A stretch of 64,000 nt of DNA from Streptomyces iakyrus (GCF_000717055.1 NZ_JNXI01000002.1:310001-374000), one strand, 5' to 3'. Positions 45,629 to 54,184 are shown, numbered from the stretch's first letter. A program made the numbers and translations. Notes: generated from the letters alone by a model not told the origin.

Positions 45629-46123
45629 CTACGCGGGCAGCACACCCTCGTGCGTCAGCAGCCGCACCTTGCGGTCCAGACCCCCCGCGTAGCCGGTCAG
45701 CGTGCCGTCCGCCCCGATCACCCGGTGGCAGGGGCGGACCACGAGCAGGGGATTCGCGCCGATCGCACCGCCGACGGCCCGCACCGCCGCCCGGGGCGCC
45801 CCGATGCGCGCGGCGATCTCGCCGTAGGTCGCGGTCGAGCCGTAGGGGATGTCGTCCAGCGCGGCCCAGACCCTCTCGCGGAAGGCGGTGCCCTCGGTCC
45901 GCCAGGCCAGCCGGAACTCCTTCAGTTCACCGGCGAAGTAGGCGGCGAGCTGCTCCTCGGCCTCCCGGAAGGGCCCGGGGTCGCGCCGCCAGTCGTCCCG
46001 CACCTCGCGTCCGCCCTTCTGGCCGGGCACGGACAGGGAGGTCAGCTCGCCGGTCGGGGCGGCCGTGAGGAGCAGCGGCCCGAGCGGGCCGGTCACACTC
46101 GTCCAGTAGGTCGGGTCGGTCAT
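45629..46123 (-). CDS. ogt: Methylated-DNA-protein-cysteine methyltransferase
   Basis: The 164-residue protein starts at ATG 46123 (MTDPTYWTSVTGPLGPLLLT), sharing one base with the stop of the gene before it (TGATG). It has the helix-turn-helix segment YGSTATYGEIAARIGAPRAA and the active-site PCHRVIGADGTLTGYAGGLD, in which Cys accepts the alkyl group from O6-alkylguanine. It repairs alkylated DNA by suicide transfer. Being coupled to the Ada/AlkA-type protein just upstream, it is likely part of one adaptive-response unit. Confidence 0.94.
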   Translation of the reverse strand: MTDPTYWTSVTGPLGPLLLTAAPTGELTSLSVPGQKGGREVRDDWRRDPGPFREAEEQLAAYFAGELKEFRLAWRTEGTAFRERVWAALDDIPYGSTATYGEIAARIGAPRAAVRAVGGAIGANPLLVVRPCHRVIGADGTLTGYAGGLDRKVRLLTHEGVLPA

Positions 46124-47535
46124 CACAACTCCCACTCCCCTGCTGCGCGCAGGTGGTTCACGGCGTACGAGCGCCAGGGGCGCCAGTGGTCGGGGACGTC
46201 ATGGCCGGGCGGCGCCACGTCCGGGTCGCCGAGGGCGCGGGTGCGGATCTCGGCCACCGTACGGGCGTCCAGTCCGGGCACGGCACGCAGGGCGTCCTGC
46301 GCGTCGTCGCGGTCGGCTCCCGGATCGAGCCGTACGGCGTGGTCGGCGAGGGCGGCGGTGAGCGCGCCGAGGGTGCCGCCGGGTTCGGCCCCGGCGAGGA
46401 CGGCCGGCTCGGGAAAGAGGTGGGTGAGGCTGCCGCAGGGGGTGTCGAGGGCCTTGCCGTAGCGGCGTACGAGCCGTTCCGCCTCCGTGCGGCCGGTCAG
46501 CGCGCGCACCGCGAGTTCCTGCGGGTCGGCGGTGCCCGGTGAACGCAGCCCGGGCCGGGCGCGGACCAGGGGTGCGAGCCGCGGGTCGGCGGCGAGGCGT
46601 TCGTCGACGGCGTAGGGATCGGCGTCGAGGTCGAACAGCCGCCGCAGCCGCTGGACTGCGGTGGTGAGGTCGCGCGGGTCGGTGAGGTGCAGCCGGGCGT
46701 CGAGCCAGCCGCCCGGGTGGGCGCCGGAGCCGGTCCGGGCGGTGCCCGGGCGTTCGTCGACGGCGACGATGCCGGTGCCGTACGGGAGGCGGAGGGTGCG
46801 CCGGTAGGTGCGGGTGCCGGGCGGGCCGCTCACGTCCTCGATGCCGGGTACGGCCTCGCGCGCCAGCAGGTCGAAGACGGGTCCGGCCTGGTAGGGGCCG
46901 CGGTGGGCGAGCCGGAGCGGGATGCCGGCGTCGGGGGTGGCCGCGCGGCGGCCCCGGCCGGCCTTCGGCGCGGCGGCGCGCAGCTCGCTCGGGGTCGACG
47001 CGTACACGGCCCGGATCGTGTCGTTGAACTGCCGCACGCTGGCGAAGCCCGACGCGAACGCGATCTCGGTGATCGGCAGCTCTGTGGTCTGCACCAGGAC
47101 GCGTGCGGTGTGGGCCCGCTGGGCCCGGGCGAGGGCGACCGGCCCGGCGCCGAGTTCGGCGGTGAGCTGCCGCTGCACCTGCCGTGCGCTGTAGCCGAGG
47201 CGTCCGGCGAGCCCGGCGACGCCTTCCCGGTCGACCACGCCGTCGGCGATCAGCCGCACGGCCCGGCCCACCACGTCCGCACGGACGTTCCACTCGGCGG
47301 AGCCGGGCACGGCGTCCGGGCGGCACCGCCGGCAGGCCCGGAAACCCGAGCCCTGCGCGGCGGCGGCCGTGGCGAAGAACCGTACGTTGGCCCGCTTCGG
47401 GGTGACAGCGGGGCAGCTCGGCCGGCAGTAGATGCCGGTCGTCTCGACGGCGAAGAAGAACACGCCGTCGAAACGGGCGTCGCGGCCGCGTACGGCCTCG
47501 TACCTGGTGTCTTCGTCCGTTCCCTGGTCCATCAC
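46123..47535 (-). CDS. alkA: Ada-type sensor / AlkA DNA-3-methyladenine glycosylase fusion
   Basis: This 470-residue protein has three parts. The Ada metal-binding methyl-phosphotriester domain carries four cysteines (C37, C41, C68, C71: YCRPSC and CRRC). An AraC-type DNA-binding domain follows (VAGLAGRLGYSARQVQRQLT, ITEIAFASGFASVRQFNDTI). The AlkA N-domain plus HhH-GPD glycosylase completes it (LRAVPGLDARTVAEIRTRAL, GDPDVAPPGHDVPD). It both senses methyl phosphotriesters and removes alkylated bases. The stretch between the DPDV Asp and WRPWRSYA is short compared with what I expect of homologues, so the active site deserves checking. It is upstream of, and coupled to, ogt. Confidence 0.92.
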   Translation of the reverse strand: MMDQGTDEDTRYEAVRGRDARFDGVFFFAVETTGIYCRPSCPAVTPKRANVRFFATAAAAQGSGFRACRRCRPDAVPGSAEWNVRADVVGRAVRLIADGVVDREGVAGLAGRLGYSARQVQRQLTAELGAGPVALARAQRAHTARVLVQTTELPITEIAFASGFASVRQFNDTIRAVYASTPSELRAAAPKAGRGRRAATPDAGIPLRLAHRGPYQAGPVFDLLAREAVPGIEDVSGPPGTRTYRRTLRLPYGTGIVAVDERPGTARTGSGAHPGGWLDARLHLTDPRDLTTAVQRLRRLFDLDADPYAVDERLAADPRLAPLVRARPGLRSPGTADPQELAVRALTGRTEAERLVRRYGKALDTPCGSLTHLFPEPAVLAGAEPGGTLGALTAALADHAVRLDPGADRDDAQDALRAVPGLDARTVAEIRTRALGDPDVAPPGHDVPDHWRPWRSYAVNHLRAAGEWEL

Positions 47536-47595
47536 CCGTCCAGTCTCCGCCGTGGGCCGGGAAGCCGCTGGCGGAAATCGGACATGACGATGGAC

Positions 47596-48033
47596 CTAGG
47601 GGGCGTAGAACTCGGTGTCGTAGTACCAGTCGTCGACCCCGTTGAGCCGCAGCCGGGCGGCCACCGTGAAGATCGACTCGTTGCCGACGTACTTGGTCGG
47701 GGCGAGGCAGCCGCGGGTGAAGCCGGGGTTGAGCGTGGAGCTCGCGCAGTCGACGTTGCTGCCGAAGTTGCTGCTCACCGCGCCACCGATGGACACCGCC
47801 ACGCTCGCCGCGTTCTGCACGACCAGGACGGCCTGGGCGTACCTGCTGCCGTTGACCACGGCGCAGACCTTGAACTTGACGTTGTCCGACACCTTGTGGG
47901 TCTTGTAGGCACTGCAGTGCCAGGTGGAGTTGGTGCTCACCGTCTGCCAGTTCTGCGCGGCGCCGACGGGCGCCGCGGTGAGCGCGAGAACACCCACCGC
48001 GGCGGCGACCGCACCCAGAGCCCTGACACGCAT
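47596..48033 (-). CDS. Small secreted protein of unknown function
   Basis: The 145-residue protein starts at ATG 48033 (MRVRALGAVAAAVGVLALTA) behind GAGGGGGA. It has a Sec signal peptide ending near APVGA|AQNW. The mature part of about 118 residues contains four cysteines (WHCSAYKTH, VCAVVNG, VDCASST, RGCLAPT), consistent with two disulfides, and beta-rich sequence (ASVAVSIGGAVSSNFGSNVD). No family could be named. It may be a small extracellular structural or inhibitory protein. Confidence 0.78.
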   Translation of the reverse strand: MRVRALGAVAAAVGVLALTAAPVGAAQNWQTVSTNSTWHCSAYKTHKVSDNVKFKVCAVVNGSRYAQAVLVVQNAASVAVSIGGAVSSNFGSNVDCASSTLNPGFTRGCLAPTKYVGNESIFTVAARLRLNGVDDWYYDTEFYAP

Positions 48034-48123
48034 GTCGTTCCCCCTCAATCCGAACACGTGTCGGTTCGAACACGTGGCCCCCCTTCGGGGGCCGTTGATC
48101 ATAACCGGCCGGTCATGACGTGG

Positions 48124-49242
48124 CTACGAACGCCAGTGTGCTCCCCGCTTGGCCTCCATCGCGGCCTTGCCCATCGCCCCCTTCCGCTTCCAGTCCCTCC
48201 GGATCTCGGCCCGGAGCCGGGCGTCGGTCTTGGCGACGATGCGCTGGTTCTCGCGCTGGAGCTTGCGGTAGCTCTGCAACCGCCGCTCCGGCAGCTCACC
48301 GGTGTCGACGGCGGCCAGAACGGCGCATCCCGGCTCGGCCTCGTGGGCGCAGTCGTGGAAGCGGCAGCGCTCGGCCAGCTCGGCGATCTCGGAGAACACC
48401 TGACCGACGCCGGTCTCCGCGTCCCACAGGCCGACCCCGCGCAGGCCGGGGGTGTCGATCAGGACCCCGCCGCCCGGCAGGGCGAGCAGGTTGCGGGTGG
48501 TCGTGGTGTGGCGGCCCTTGCCGTCGACGTCCCGGGTGGCCCGGACGTCCATGACGTCCTCCCCGAGCAGCGCGTTGGCGAGGGTCGACTTGCCCGCGCC
48601 GGACTGGCCGAGCAGCACGGACGTCCCCCCGCCGACGATCGCGGCGAGGGTGTCGAGCCCTTCCCCGCCGAGGGAGCTGACGGGCACGACCGCCACGCCG
48701 GGCGCACTCGTCTCCACGTCCTGGACGAGGTACGACAGGGTCACGGGGTCCGGTACGAGGTCGGCCTTGGTGAGGACGACGACGGGCTGGGCCCCGGATT
48801 CCCAGGCGAGCGCGAGGAAGCGCTCGATGCGGCCGAGGTCCAGCTCGACCGCGAGGGACACGGCGATGACGGCGTGGTCGACGTTGGCGGCGAGGATCTG
48901 CCCCTCGGACCGCTGGGAGGAGGTGGAGCGGACGAAGGCGGTGCGCCGCGGCAGGTAGGTGCGGACGTAGCGCGGGTTGCCGCCGGGTTCGACGGCGACC
49001 CAGTCGCCGGTGCAGACGACGCGCAGGGGGTCGTGCGGAGTGACGAACGCGGTGTCGGCGCGCAGCGGCCCGTCGGCGGTGACGACGTCGCACTGCCCGC
49101 GGTCGACCCGGACGACCCGGCCGGCCAGCAGGCCTTCGGCCTCGTACGGGGCGAACTCGGCCGCCCAGCCCGCGTCCCAGCCGTACGGCTGGAGCGGATG
49201 CGAGGTGGACGAGGACGAACCCGGGAGAGAAGAGAAAGACAA
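48124..49242 (-). CDS. rsgA: Ribosome biogenesis GTPase RsgA (YjeQ)
   Basis: I prefer TTG 49242 (MSFSSLPGSSSSTSHPLQPY) because GAAGGG lies seven bases upstream; a GTG at 49257 would add five residues but has no ribosome binding site. The 372-residue protein shows the circularly permuted GTPase order: G4 TKAD first, then G1 GQSGAGKSTLANALLGED, then G3 DTPGLRG. A C-terminal zinc knuckle (CRFHDCAHEAEPGC) follows. An OB-fold N-terminus precedes it. RsgA helps the late maturation of the 30S subunit. A 23-residue ORF lies upstream on the same strand. Confidence 0.93.
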   Translation of the reverse strand: MSFSSLPGSSSSTSHPLQPYGWDAGWAAEFAPYEAEGLLAGRVVRVDRGQCDVVTADGPLRADTAFVTPHDPLRVVCTGDWVAVEPGGNPRYVRTYLPRRTAFVRSTSSQRSEGQILAANVDHAVIAVSLAVELDLGRIERFLALAWESGAQPVVVLTKADLVPDPVTLSYLVQDVETSAPGVAVVPVSSLGGEGLDTLAAIVGGGTSVLLGQSGAGKSTLANALLGEDVMDVRATRDVDGKGRHTTTTRNLLALPGGGVLIDTPGLRGVGLWDAETGVGQVFSEIAELAERCRFHDCAHEAEPGCAVLAAVDTGELPERRLQSYRKLQRENQRIVAKTDARLRAEIRRDWKRKGAMGKAAMEAKRGAHWRS

Positions 49243-49302
49243 GGGGTGACCCTTCACAGGGGTGGCCCCGGCACCGCGCTCGAAGGCGCTGAGGGTAAGA
49301 GG

Positions 49303-49374
49303 TCAGCCGGAGGCCACGGAGGTGGACTTGATGAACTTCCGGATGCGGGCAGCGCCCATCTCAGAGACAGCCAT
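49303..49374 (-). CDS. Short ORF (23 residues) upstream of rsgA
   Basis: ATG 49374 is preceded by AGGAGGTG with a seven-base gap, one of the best Shine-Dalgarno sites in the window. The frame encodes 23 residues ending at TGA 49303: MAVSEMGAARIRKFIKSTSV and three more (ASG). It is basic and could form an amphipathic helix (AARIRKFIKS). The stop lies 60 bp before the rsgA TTG. I do not recognise it. It could be a leader peptide controlling rsgA, a small ribosome-associated or membrane peptide, or a modified-peptide precursor. Confidence 0.6.
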   Translation of the reverse strand: MAVSEMGAARIRKFIKSTSVASG

Positions 49375-49581
49375 CGATCACACCTCCTGCTCGTCACACA
49401 GCCGACGGCGGCAGCAACGGGCCGCCGCGCGATTCGCCCCCACCATAGAGGGGCACGCCCCCCGGGCGCCACGGAATTAACCCCGCCCTGGCGGGGCCCG
49501 CCGGGAAGGCCTTCTCCGTCCCTGCGCACGACGCGCACGTGGTGGCCGGACGTGGTGCACTGGAATCACGGGAGGTGCAGC

Positions 49582-49983
49582 ATGTCAGGTCGCGCGGGCA
49601 AGACCCGCAACATCATTCTCGTGTGGCTGATCTGGCCGCTGATCACCCTGGGCATCTACCACCTGGTCTGGTACTACAAAGTGAACCGTGAGGCCCGGGA
49701 CTTCGACTCACGGATCGAGGTCAACCCGGCCATGGCGGTGCTTGCCATCACCGTCGGCTGGCTGGTGATCGTCCCGCCCTTCGTGTCGGTCTACAACACC
49801 GGTCTGCGGGTGGCCCGGATGCAGCAGTCGGCCGGGATGCAGCGGAGCTGCAATCCCTGGATCGGCCTCATCCTCTTCATCGTGGTCGTTCTGTTCCCGC
49901 TCTACTACCAGCATGAGCTGAACCAGATCTGGGACCGGTACCAGGGCGCGGAAGAGGGCGAGCAGGTGCCACTCGCAGCCTGA
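49582..49983 (+). CDS. DUF4234 membrane protein
   Basis: The 133-residue protein starts at ATG 49582 behind GGAGGTG. It has three or four helices, starting with the DUF4234 signature NIILVWLIWPLITLGIYHLV followed by WYYKVNREARDF, and PWIGLILFIVVVLFPLYYQH later. The family is widespread in bacteria with no known function. It diverges from the rsgA/short-ORF pair and converges on the CBM2 protein gene 15 bp away. Confidence 0.87.
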   Translation: MSGRAGKTRNIILVWLIWPLITLGIYHLVWYYKVNREARDFDSRIEVNPAMAVLAITVGWLVIVPPFVSVYNTGLRVARMQQSAGMQRSCNPWIGLILFIVVVLFPLYYQHELNQIWDRYQGAEEGEQVPLAA

Positions 49984-49997
49984 CGCCGGGCGGTTCG

Positions 49998-51491
49998 TCA
50001 GCCGCTCTTCGCGCAGGCGTGGCCGTTCAGCTCGAAGTCGTACGGCGGTGAGTTCTTGCCCCGCCAGGAGGAGATGAAGCCGAAGGCCAGGTCGCCGCCC
50101 GCGGGGACCGACTTGTTGTAGTCGGCGGCGGTGGCGGTGACGCGGGAGCCGTCCTGGGAGACCGAGGCGTCCCAGATCTGGCCGACCCGCTGGCCGTCCC
50201 GGAAGGACCAGGCGACCCGCCAGGAATCGAGGGACTCGGTGCTGGTCACGGTGACGGTGGCCTGGAAACCGTCGGGCCACTGGTTGACCAGGTCGTACTC
50301 GACCCGGCAGACGGGGTCCGCACTCTCGCCGGGTTCGGTCCGGGCGGTGGGCGAGGAGGTGCCCTGCGGTTCGGTGTGGCGGTTCTTGCCCTCCGGCTTG
50401 CCGGACTTCTCCGGCTTCTTCGTGCCCTGGGTGGTCCGTTCGGCCGGCTTCGAGGTCGCGGGCGGCAGGGAGGGGGCGGACGGAAGGGGCGGCGCGGGGT
50501 CGGCCACCGGCTGGCGGTCGGTGCCACCGGGCGCGCCGAGCTCGTCGCTTCCGCCTCCGAAGGGCATCAGTGAGACGCCGAGGGCCAGCACGGAGACCAG
50601 GACCGCGGCGACGAGGAGGCTGTTGCGGGCGACGCGCGCCTTCTGCTCCCCGTCCTCCGGTGCCCCGGCCGCCTTGTCCGCGGAGCCGGGCCGGCCGGCA
50701 CCGAGCCGTACCTCGGCGGCCCGGCGGCGGCGCTCCAGGTAGGCGAGGCCGCCCCAGCCGATCACGCCGCCGGCCAGCGCGCCGGGCAGGGATCCGCCGT
50801 GCAGGCGCAGGCAGGCGGCGGCCTCGGCGCACTGCACGCAGGTGGCCAGGTGCCGGGAGAGGTCGCCCGGGGTCTCGGCGGCGGAGGAGCGGGTGACGGC
50901 GTCCAGCAGCCGGGCGTAGCTGCGGCACCGGGCGTCCATCGGCGTGTCGAGGTGGTTGCGGTGGCAGCGGTCCCGGAACAGGGTGCGCACCTGCTGGAGT
51001 TCCTCGGCGGCGCCGGCCGGGTCGAGGCCCAGGCGGCCGGCGACCAGGGGCAGCGGCAGCGCCTCCACCTCGGTGAACCACAGCAGTTCGGCGTCCGCCT
51101 GCTGGAGGTCGCGCAGACCGCGCAGCGCGAGCGGGCGCTGCAAAGGCGGGCCGGTGTAGCGGGCGGCCTTGTCCGAGTTGAGCCACAGGCGCAGGTCGGG
51201 GTCGAGTTTGTGACCCTGCCCCTCCTCCTCCCAGGCCGCGGCGGTGGTGCGTACGGCGGTGAGCAGCAGGGGTATGCGGGGCAGCCGGGCCGGGCGGCGG
51301 CCGGTGCCGCGGACCGGGCCGCTGTCGGCGGCGCGGGCCTCGCGGATGCCGTGTGCGAACGCCTCGCGGCCCAGCTGTGCGGCGGCCGTGGAACCGGACG
51401 TGCACAGGTCCGCGTACGCGAGGACCGCGTCCCAGCACTCGGAGAACAGCGCGGCCTCGGAGGCGTCCTGAGGGGTCGGCAGGTCGGGCAT
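49998..51491 (-). CDS. Sigma-like / zinc-finger / transmembrane / CBM2 protein
   Basis: This 497-residue protein (MPDLPTPQDASEAALFSECW) has a composite plan. Residues ~1-190 are helical and resemble ECF sigma regions 2 and 4 in a degenerate form (CWDAVLAYADLC; LPLPLVAGRLGLDPAGAAEE). A putative zinc-finger anti-sigma motif HLATCVQCAEAA lies near 215-226, a membrane helix near 288-310 (SLLVAAVLVSVLALGVSLMP), and a Lys/Pro/Ser/Thr-rich spacer follows. A complete CBM2-like cellulose-binding module of ~100 residues ends the chain with two cysteines (CRVEYDLVNQWPDGFQATVT; HAC). It appears to join an outside carbohydrate-binding module to a cytoplasmic regulatory head. No sigma gene is adjacent. Confidence 0.82.
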   Translation of the reverse strand: MPDLPTPQDASEAALFSECWDAVLAYADLCTSGSTAAAQLGREAFAHGIREARAADSGPVRGTGRRPARLPRIPLLLTAVRTTAAAWEEEGQGHKLDPDLRLWLNSDKAARYTGPPLQRPLALRGLRDLQQADAELLWFTEVEALPLPLVAGRLGLDPAGAAEELQQVRTLFRDRCHRNHLDTPMDARCRSYARLLDAVTRSSAAETPGDLSRHLATCVQCAEAAACLRLHGGSLPGALAGGVIGWGGLAYLERRRRAAEVRLGAGRPGSADKAAGAPEDGEQKARVARNSLLVAAVLVSVLALGVSLMPFGGGSDELGAPGGTDRQPVADPAPPLPSAPSLPPATSKPAERTTQGTKKPEKSGKPEGKNRHTEPQGTSSPTARTEPGESADPVCRVEYDLVNQWPDGFQATVTVTSTESLDSWRVAWSFRDGQRVGQIWDASVSQDGSRVTATAADYNKSVPAGGDLAFGFISSWRGKNSPPYDFELNGHACAKSG

Positions 51492-51600
51492 GAGTCTCCT
51501 GCGTGGACAGGCGAGGTCAACTCACCACATCGGCATTGGAGTTGGGGGGACCCTCGCGGCAGTGCAAGAGCTTTTCACGCCTCCTGCACAACTGACAAGC

Positions 51601-51680
51601 GCCCTGTTCAGATATCAGGACAGGGCGGCCGCACCCCCATGGCTCCGGCCTCGGAGTGTCATACGGGTGCGGCCGCCCTG
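51601..51680. terminator. Tandem stem-loops after the radical SAM gene
   Basis: The main stem pairs 51621-51636 with 51665-51680 (16 bp perfect, 28-base loop). A second stem GCCCTGT (51601-51607) with ACAGGGC (51620-51626) overlaps its left arm, so the two are mutually exclusive. They lie 45 bp beyond the radical SAM stop and upstream of the CBM2-protein start. Confidence 0.75.
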
Positions 51681-51724
51681 TGACTCAATGCCCTGTCGTC
51701 CCGGGCGACGACGTGATCGAACTG

Positions 51725-53047
51725 TTATCGGACGGCGGTCGGTTCGTCGGCCGGCAGGCTGTCCATGAAGGAGCTGACGGAGAAGACCGCGTTGCCGGCG
51801 CCGGGCGGGCCGTAGCCGGGGGGCGAGGAGAGGCCGAAGTCCTCCATGGTCTGCCGGTAGGCCTGGAGCAGGCGGATGTGGTACTCCAGCGGCGCGCCCT
51901 GCGGGTTGGCCTTGCCGAGCGGCGTCGTGGGCTCCGGGCACCAGGTGGTGAAGCGGGGCGTGATGCCGTGCGACATGAAGAAGCGCAGGCCCTCGGTGGT
52001 GGACGCGATGGCCTCGTCGACGGTCGTGAATCCGGAGGGCGCCGCCATCTCCACGCCGGCCACGAAGTTGGGGATGACGTTTCGGGCGCCGAAGACCTCG
52101 GCGGAGTCGAGGATGCGCTTGTGCCACTCGTCGCGGCCGACGTACCGCTCCTTGCCCGGGCAGTACAGCTCGAACAGGCGGCGGTCCCACACCTCGTAGT
52201 TGGGGTGGTAGATCTGCACGCCGTAGTCCTTGAAGCGCTGGACGTCGTCCTTGGGCAGCGCCTGCGCGACGACCTTGCCGATCCAGCGGCCCGGGAAGTG
52301 CTCCTCGATGGCCTTGGCGTACATGCCGTAGAAGTCGGCCTCGTCGCGGCCCTGGAGCTTGGAGGTGATGGCGCCGCCGGTGAGCGTGTACGCGGTCGAC
52401 GCCTTCGCGGTGTCGTACCGGTTGATGATCTCCAGCGCCTCCAGGACCTCGTCGACGTCCTTCACGCCCGTGTAGGGCCGCCCGGCCGCCTTGTGCTGGC
52501 GCCAGTTGTGGTTGATGTCGCAGTACTGGCACTCCTCCTTGGCGCCGAAGTACTGGCAGACCCGGAAGACGGTCAGATAGATCAGGTAGCCCCACTGGAT
52601 GGTCGGGGCGACCTCCATGACCGACTTACCGCTGGCGAGGGTGTGCCGGTAGTACTCGGGCATCGGCGGCACGCCGACGTCGGAGATCCGCTTGCCGTCG
52701 AGGTAGAGGCCGAGCACGCCGTCCTCGTTCGCCGCGACGCGGTAGGGCGAGGACGGGTTCACGCGCACCGAGACCACGGTGCGGCGCAGGTCGTAGGGGC
52801 CGCCGGTGAGGATGATCTCCTCCGGCGGGCGGCGCAGCGCGGCCTCGCCCAGTTCGGGCAGGGTGCCGTGGTCGAAGGAGAAGATGAAGTACGACTTCGG
52901 CTTGACCTCGCCGCCCTCGTTGTCGCTGAGCGCGGACGGGTCGAAGGCGACGCCGCCGCGGAGCAGGTCCTCCTTGAAGACGGCCTCCCGCGGCACGTGC
53001 GGGAACCGCTCCATCAGATCCTCGACCAGCGCGGTACGGCTGCCCAT
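51725..53047 (-). CDS. Radical SAM-type protein with CX8CX2C motif
   Basis: The 440-residue protein starts at ATG 53047 behind GGGAGGAGAG (MGSRTALVEDLMERFPHVPR). Three cysteines C164, C173 and C176 (VCQYFGAKEECQYCDINHNW) have the CX8CX2C spacing in place of the usual CX3CX2C. A TIM-barrel-like order follows with STAYTLTGGAITSKLQGRDE as a GGE-like SAM-binding strand, and VQIYHPNYEVWDRRLFELYC and GVEMAAPSGFTTVDEAIAST later. The ~110 residues before the cluster form an extra domain. The substrate is unknown. A 2-hydroxyacid dehydrogenase lies 129 bp upstream on the same strand. Confidence 0.8.
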   Translation of the reverse strand: MGSRTALVEDLMERFPHVPREAVFKEDLLRGGVAFDPSALSDNEGGEVKPKSYFIFSFDHGTLPELGEAALRRPPEEIILTGGPYDLRRTVVSVRVNPSSPYRVAANEDGVLGLYLDGKRISDVGVPPMPEYYRHTLASGKSVMEVAPTIQWGYLIYLTVFRVCQYFGAKEECQYCDINHNWRQHKAAGRPYTGVKDVDEVLEALEIINRYDTAKASTAYTLTGGAITSKLQGRDEADFYGMYAKAIEEHFPGRWIGKVVAQALPKDDVQRFKDYGVQIYHPNYEVWDRRLFELYCPGKERYVGRDEWHKRILDSAEVFGARNVIPNFVAGVEMAAPSGFTTVDEAIASTTEGLRFFMSHGITPRFTTWCPEPTTPLGKANPQGAPLEYHIRLLQAYRQTMEDFGLSSPPGYGPPGAGNAVFSVSSFMDSLPADEPTAVR

Positions 53048-53176
53048 CCCGACTCTCCTCCCGGTTCGGACGTACGACTCCTCACGGTATGCCCATCGGT
53101 GTACGCGGCCGGTACCGGGTCCCCCCGAGCCGGTGGAATGTCCCCTTCGCGGCGGTTTGGCCGGGGGCTGCGCGGG

Positions 53177-54184
53177 TCAGGCTTCGCGTTCCAGCGCCGC
53201 CCAGTCGACCGCGTGCGCCGGCTCCTCCCCGGCCAGCAGCCGTTCCGCCTCCTCGGCGACGGCCAGGCCGAGCCGGGCCAGCTCGTTGCCCTGGGAGCCC
53301 GCGAGGTGCGGGGTGACGAAGGCGCCGGGCAGGTCGTAGAGGGGCGAGTCGGCGGGGAGCGGCTCCGGGTCGGTGACGTCGAGGATCGCGCTCAGACGCC
53401 CGGTGCGCAGCTCCGCCACGAGGGCGTCGTGGTCGACCAGCGCGCCGCGCGCGGTGTTGATCAGCACCGCCCCGTCGGGCATCAGGCCCAGCTCGCGACG
53501 GCCGATCATGCGGTGGGTCTCGGGCGTCTCGGGGGCGTGGACGGTGACGATGCCGGACGTGCGCAGCAGCTCGTCCAGGGGCAGCAGGGGGACGCCGAGC
53601 GCGGCGGCCCGGCGTTCGTCGACGTACGGGTCACTGAGGACGGGCCGCAGGTCGAAGGGGCGGAGCAGGTCGAGGACGCGGCGGCCGATGCGGGAGGCGC
53701 CGATGACGCCGACCCGGCGGCCGTAGTTGCCGATGCCGGGGATGACGCCCCAGCCGGCACAGGCGCGGGTGGTGCGCATCCGGTCGCGGGCGGCGAGGAC
53801 GTCCTTCCCGGCCAGCAGGATCATGGCGAGGGTGTACTCGGCGACCGGCAGCGCGTTGGCGACGGCCGCCGAGGAGACGGCGATGCCGCGCTCGCGCAAG
53901 GCGTGGGTGGCGAAGGACTTCACGGATCCGGCCGAGTGCAGCACCGCCCGCAGGCGGGGAGCGGCGTCGAGGACCGTCTCGTCGAGCCGGGGGCACCCCC
54001 AGCCGGTCACCAGGATCTCGGCCCGGGCCAGCGTGTCGAGGACGCCCGGGTCGGCGAAGTCCTCGGCCACGAGGTCCGGTTCGATGTCCACGGACGCGCG
54101 CAGCCGCGCCAGCACCTCGGGCGGGAAGACCTGCGGCACGTTCTCGGCGGCCATGGCGAACAGTGCCTGGGGGCGCTGGCTCAA
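53177..54184 (-). CDS. D-isomer-specific 2-hydroxyacid dehydrogenase
   Basis: I chose TTG 54184 (MSQRPQALFAMAAENVPQVF) because GGAAGG lies eight bases upstream; ATG 54154 is an alternative. The 335-residue protein has the NAD-binding VGVIGASRIGRRVLDLLRPF and the catalytic set Arg (LINTARGALVDHDALV), Glu (DVTDPEPLP) and His (VTPHLAGSQGNE). Such enzymes reduce 2-keto acids or oxidise 2-hydroxy acids; the true substrate is not shown. An operator-like palindrome lies at 54229-54246. Confidence 0.9.
   Translation of the reverse strand: MSQRPQALFAMAAENVPQVFPPEVLARLRASVDIEPDLVAEDFADPGVLDTLARAEILVTGWGCPRLDETVLDAAPRLRAVLHSAGSVKSFATHALRERGIAVSSAAVANALPVAEYTLAMILLAGKDVLAARDRMRTTRACAGWGVIPGIGNYGRRVGVIGASRIGRRVLDLLRPFDLRPVLSDPYVDERRAAALGVPLLPLDELLRTSGIVTVHAPETPETHRMIGRRELGLMPDGAVLINTARGALVDHDALVAELRTGRLSAILDVTDPEPLPADSPLYDLPGAFVTPHLAGSQGNELARLGLAVAEEAERLLAGEEPAHAVDWAALEREA

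Noticed and set aside
46687..49557. Very long plus-strand frame opposite alkA and rsgA
   Set aside because: Only the final 133 codons (49582-49983) form a real gene with a ribosome binding site; the rest is antisense to conserved genes.
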